From NCBI GenBank assembly GCA_026413225.1, contig CM048575.1:6290001-6354000 (forward strand): a stretch of 64,000 nt of DNA. The letters are read 5' to 3'. The stretch is from Otis tarda. Lineage: Eukaryota > Chordata > Aves > Otidiformes > Otididae. How positions within the stretch are numbered: the first letter of the stretch is position 1; each line of letters starts with the position of its first letter. Made by a program: the position numbers and the translations under genes. A model generated the notes under the pieces. It was given only the letters and a program-made list of their open reading frames with translations. It was not told the DNA's origin and did no database searches. This document shows, one piece after another, positions 63,301 to 64,000 of the stretch.

Positions 63301-64000
63301 GGACAGGCTTTGTAAGGTAGGCTGAGAAACATGGGTGTTGCATACATTGTACCCACATCCGGGGCCCAAGGAGAGACTCAGAAGGACAATGTAGGATGTA
63401 GTGTATAAAAATATGGGACTTTGGAGTTAGCAAAATGTTATCTGTCCTGACTTCCGAGATACTGCATTAGGAAAGGTTGAACCAGCATCAATTAGACCAG
63501 TGTAGTTACACTGGCAAGTCACTCCTGAAGAAACATGCTTTGTGCTGGTAATAGCACAGAGGAGTTGCCTGAGTGAAAGCCAGAGATCCTTTCAGGTTGT
63601 CCTCAGTTCCTGTGCAAATTCCACCTTTTCCCAGAGCGGCATTTGGCCTCCGCTGGACACCATGACACAAGGACAAGCATCTAGTCCAGACAACAGGCAC
63701 AAGACTTGTTAAGAGCAGCGTGCCAGTTCGCTTGGCACATGACACCAAGGATGGAAGCAGCACAGTGCTGGCTGGTTGTGGGATGAGGTGGGCTGAGAGC
63801 AGGGATGGAGTGATGTGAAAACTGAGGAAACGGAACTTGGAGGTTTGAGGGAATATGAGAGCTGAAGGAAAGGAAGGCTTGAAATATAATTATGTCAGCA
63901 AAGCCAGCGGGAAAAAAAAATGTAGTGGAGTCTCCTCTTGGGGCCTGAGCAGACTGGGGCGACAGGCAGTCCCAGGGGCAGCAGCGAGGTGGGTTTGTTT
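60331..64000. other. Upstream flank, no gene recognised
   Basis: AT-rich sequence with only short unsupported open frames, the longest on the minus strand at 62927-63433 (168 codons, no family resemblance). In human the next gene on this side is SFPQ, divergent and distant, so an intergenic interval is expected. Confidence 0.5.

Noticed and set aside
62927..63433. 168-codon minus-strand open frame
   Set aside because: I see no recognisable family, conserved motif or promoter; it is plausible by chance at this length.

Overview
This is a window of vertebrate nuclear DNA, almost certainly from a bird. It has intron-split genes with canonical splice sites, CpG-island promoters and CR1 retrotransposon tails carrying the avian-type 3' repeat. 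It also has a miR-1b/miR-133c pair of the kind known from chicken. I place it in the region matching chicken chromosome 23 and human 1p34-p35. That placement is recalled knowledge, not something computed here.

Layout: (1) Positions 1-9.7 kb are very GC-rich and have no convincing protein gene. They hold a muscle microRNA locus on the plus strand: hairpins for miR-1b (about 8500-8572) and miR-133c (about 8645-8716). A tight cluster of MEF2- and SRF-type sites lies 3.6 kb upstream (4837-4951). A 700-bp minisatellite built on a CCCCATAAA-like unit (8942-9641) follows the hairpins directly. (2) Positions 9.8-12.45 kb hold a small plus-strand gene of the ISG12/IFI6/IFI27 family (104 aa, four coding exons). 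It has a textbook ISRE, a full CRE and a GC box in front, and an AATAAA signal behind. (3) From 59.44 kb down to 18.50 kb, the minus strand carries ZMYM4 complete. I traced 29 coding exons that join in frame to give 1518 residues. The 3' UTR runs further left and ends somewhere between about 16.3 and 13.2 kb, tail to tail with the IFI6-like gene. (4) The ZMYM4 promoter is a CpG island at 59.1-60.3 kb with an NRF1 palindrome. (5) Positions 60.3-64 kb show no gene.

ZMYM4 encodes a nuclear protein: an acidic N-terminus with two SUMO-acceptor-type motifs, a long array of MYM zinc fingers, a Pro/Val-rich linker, a basic stretch, and a C-terminal domain derived from a Crypton tyrosine recombinase. 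Its introns hold two or three CR1 fragments, a broken tRNA-Lys(CUU) copy, a TAAA microsatellite and a second GC-rich islet that could be an internal promoter.

The three loci have no obvious shared pathway. The muscle microRNAs, the interferon-response gene and the transcriptional cofactor are neighbours by position only. Exon coordinates were read by hand and may be off by one base in places.
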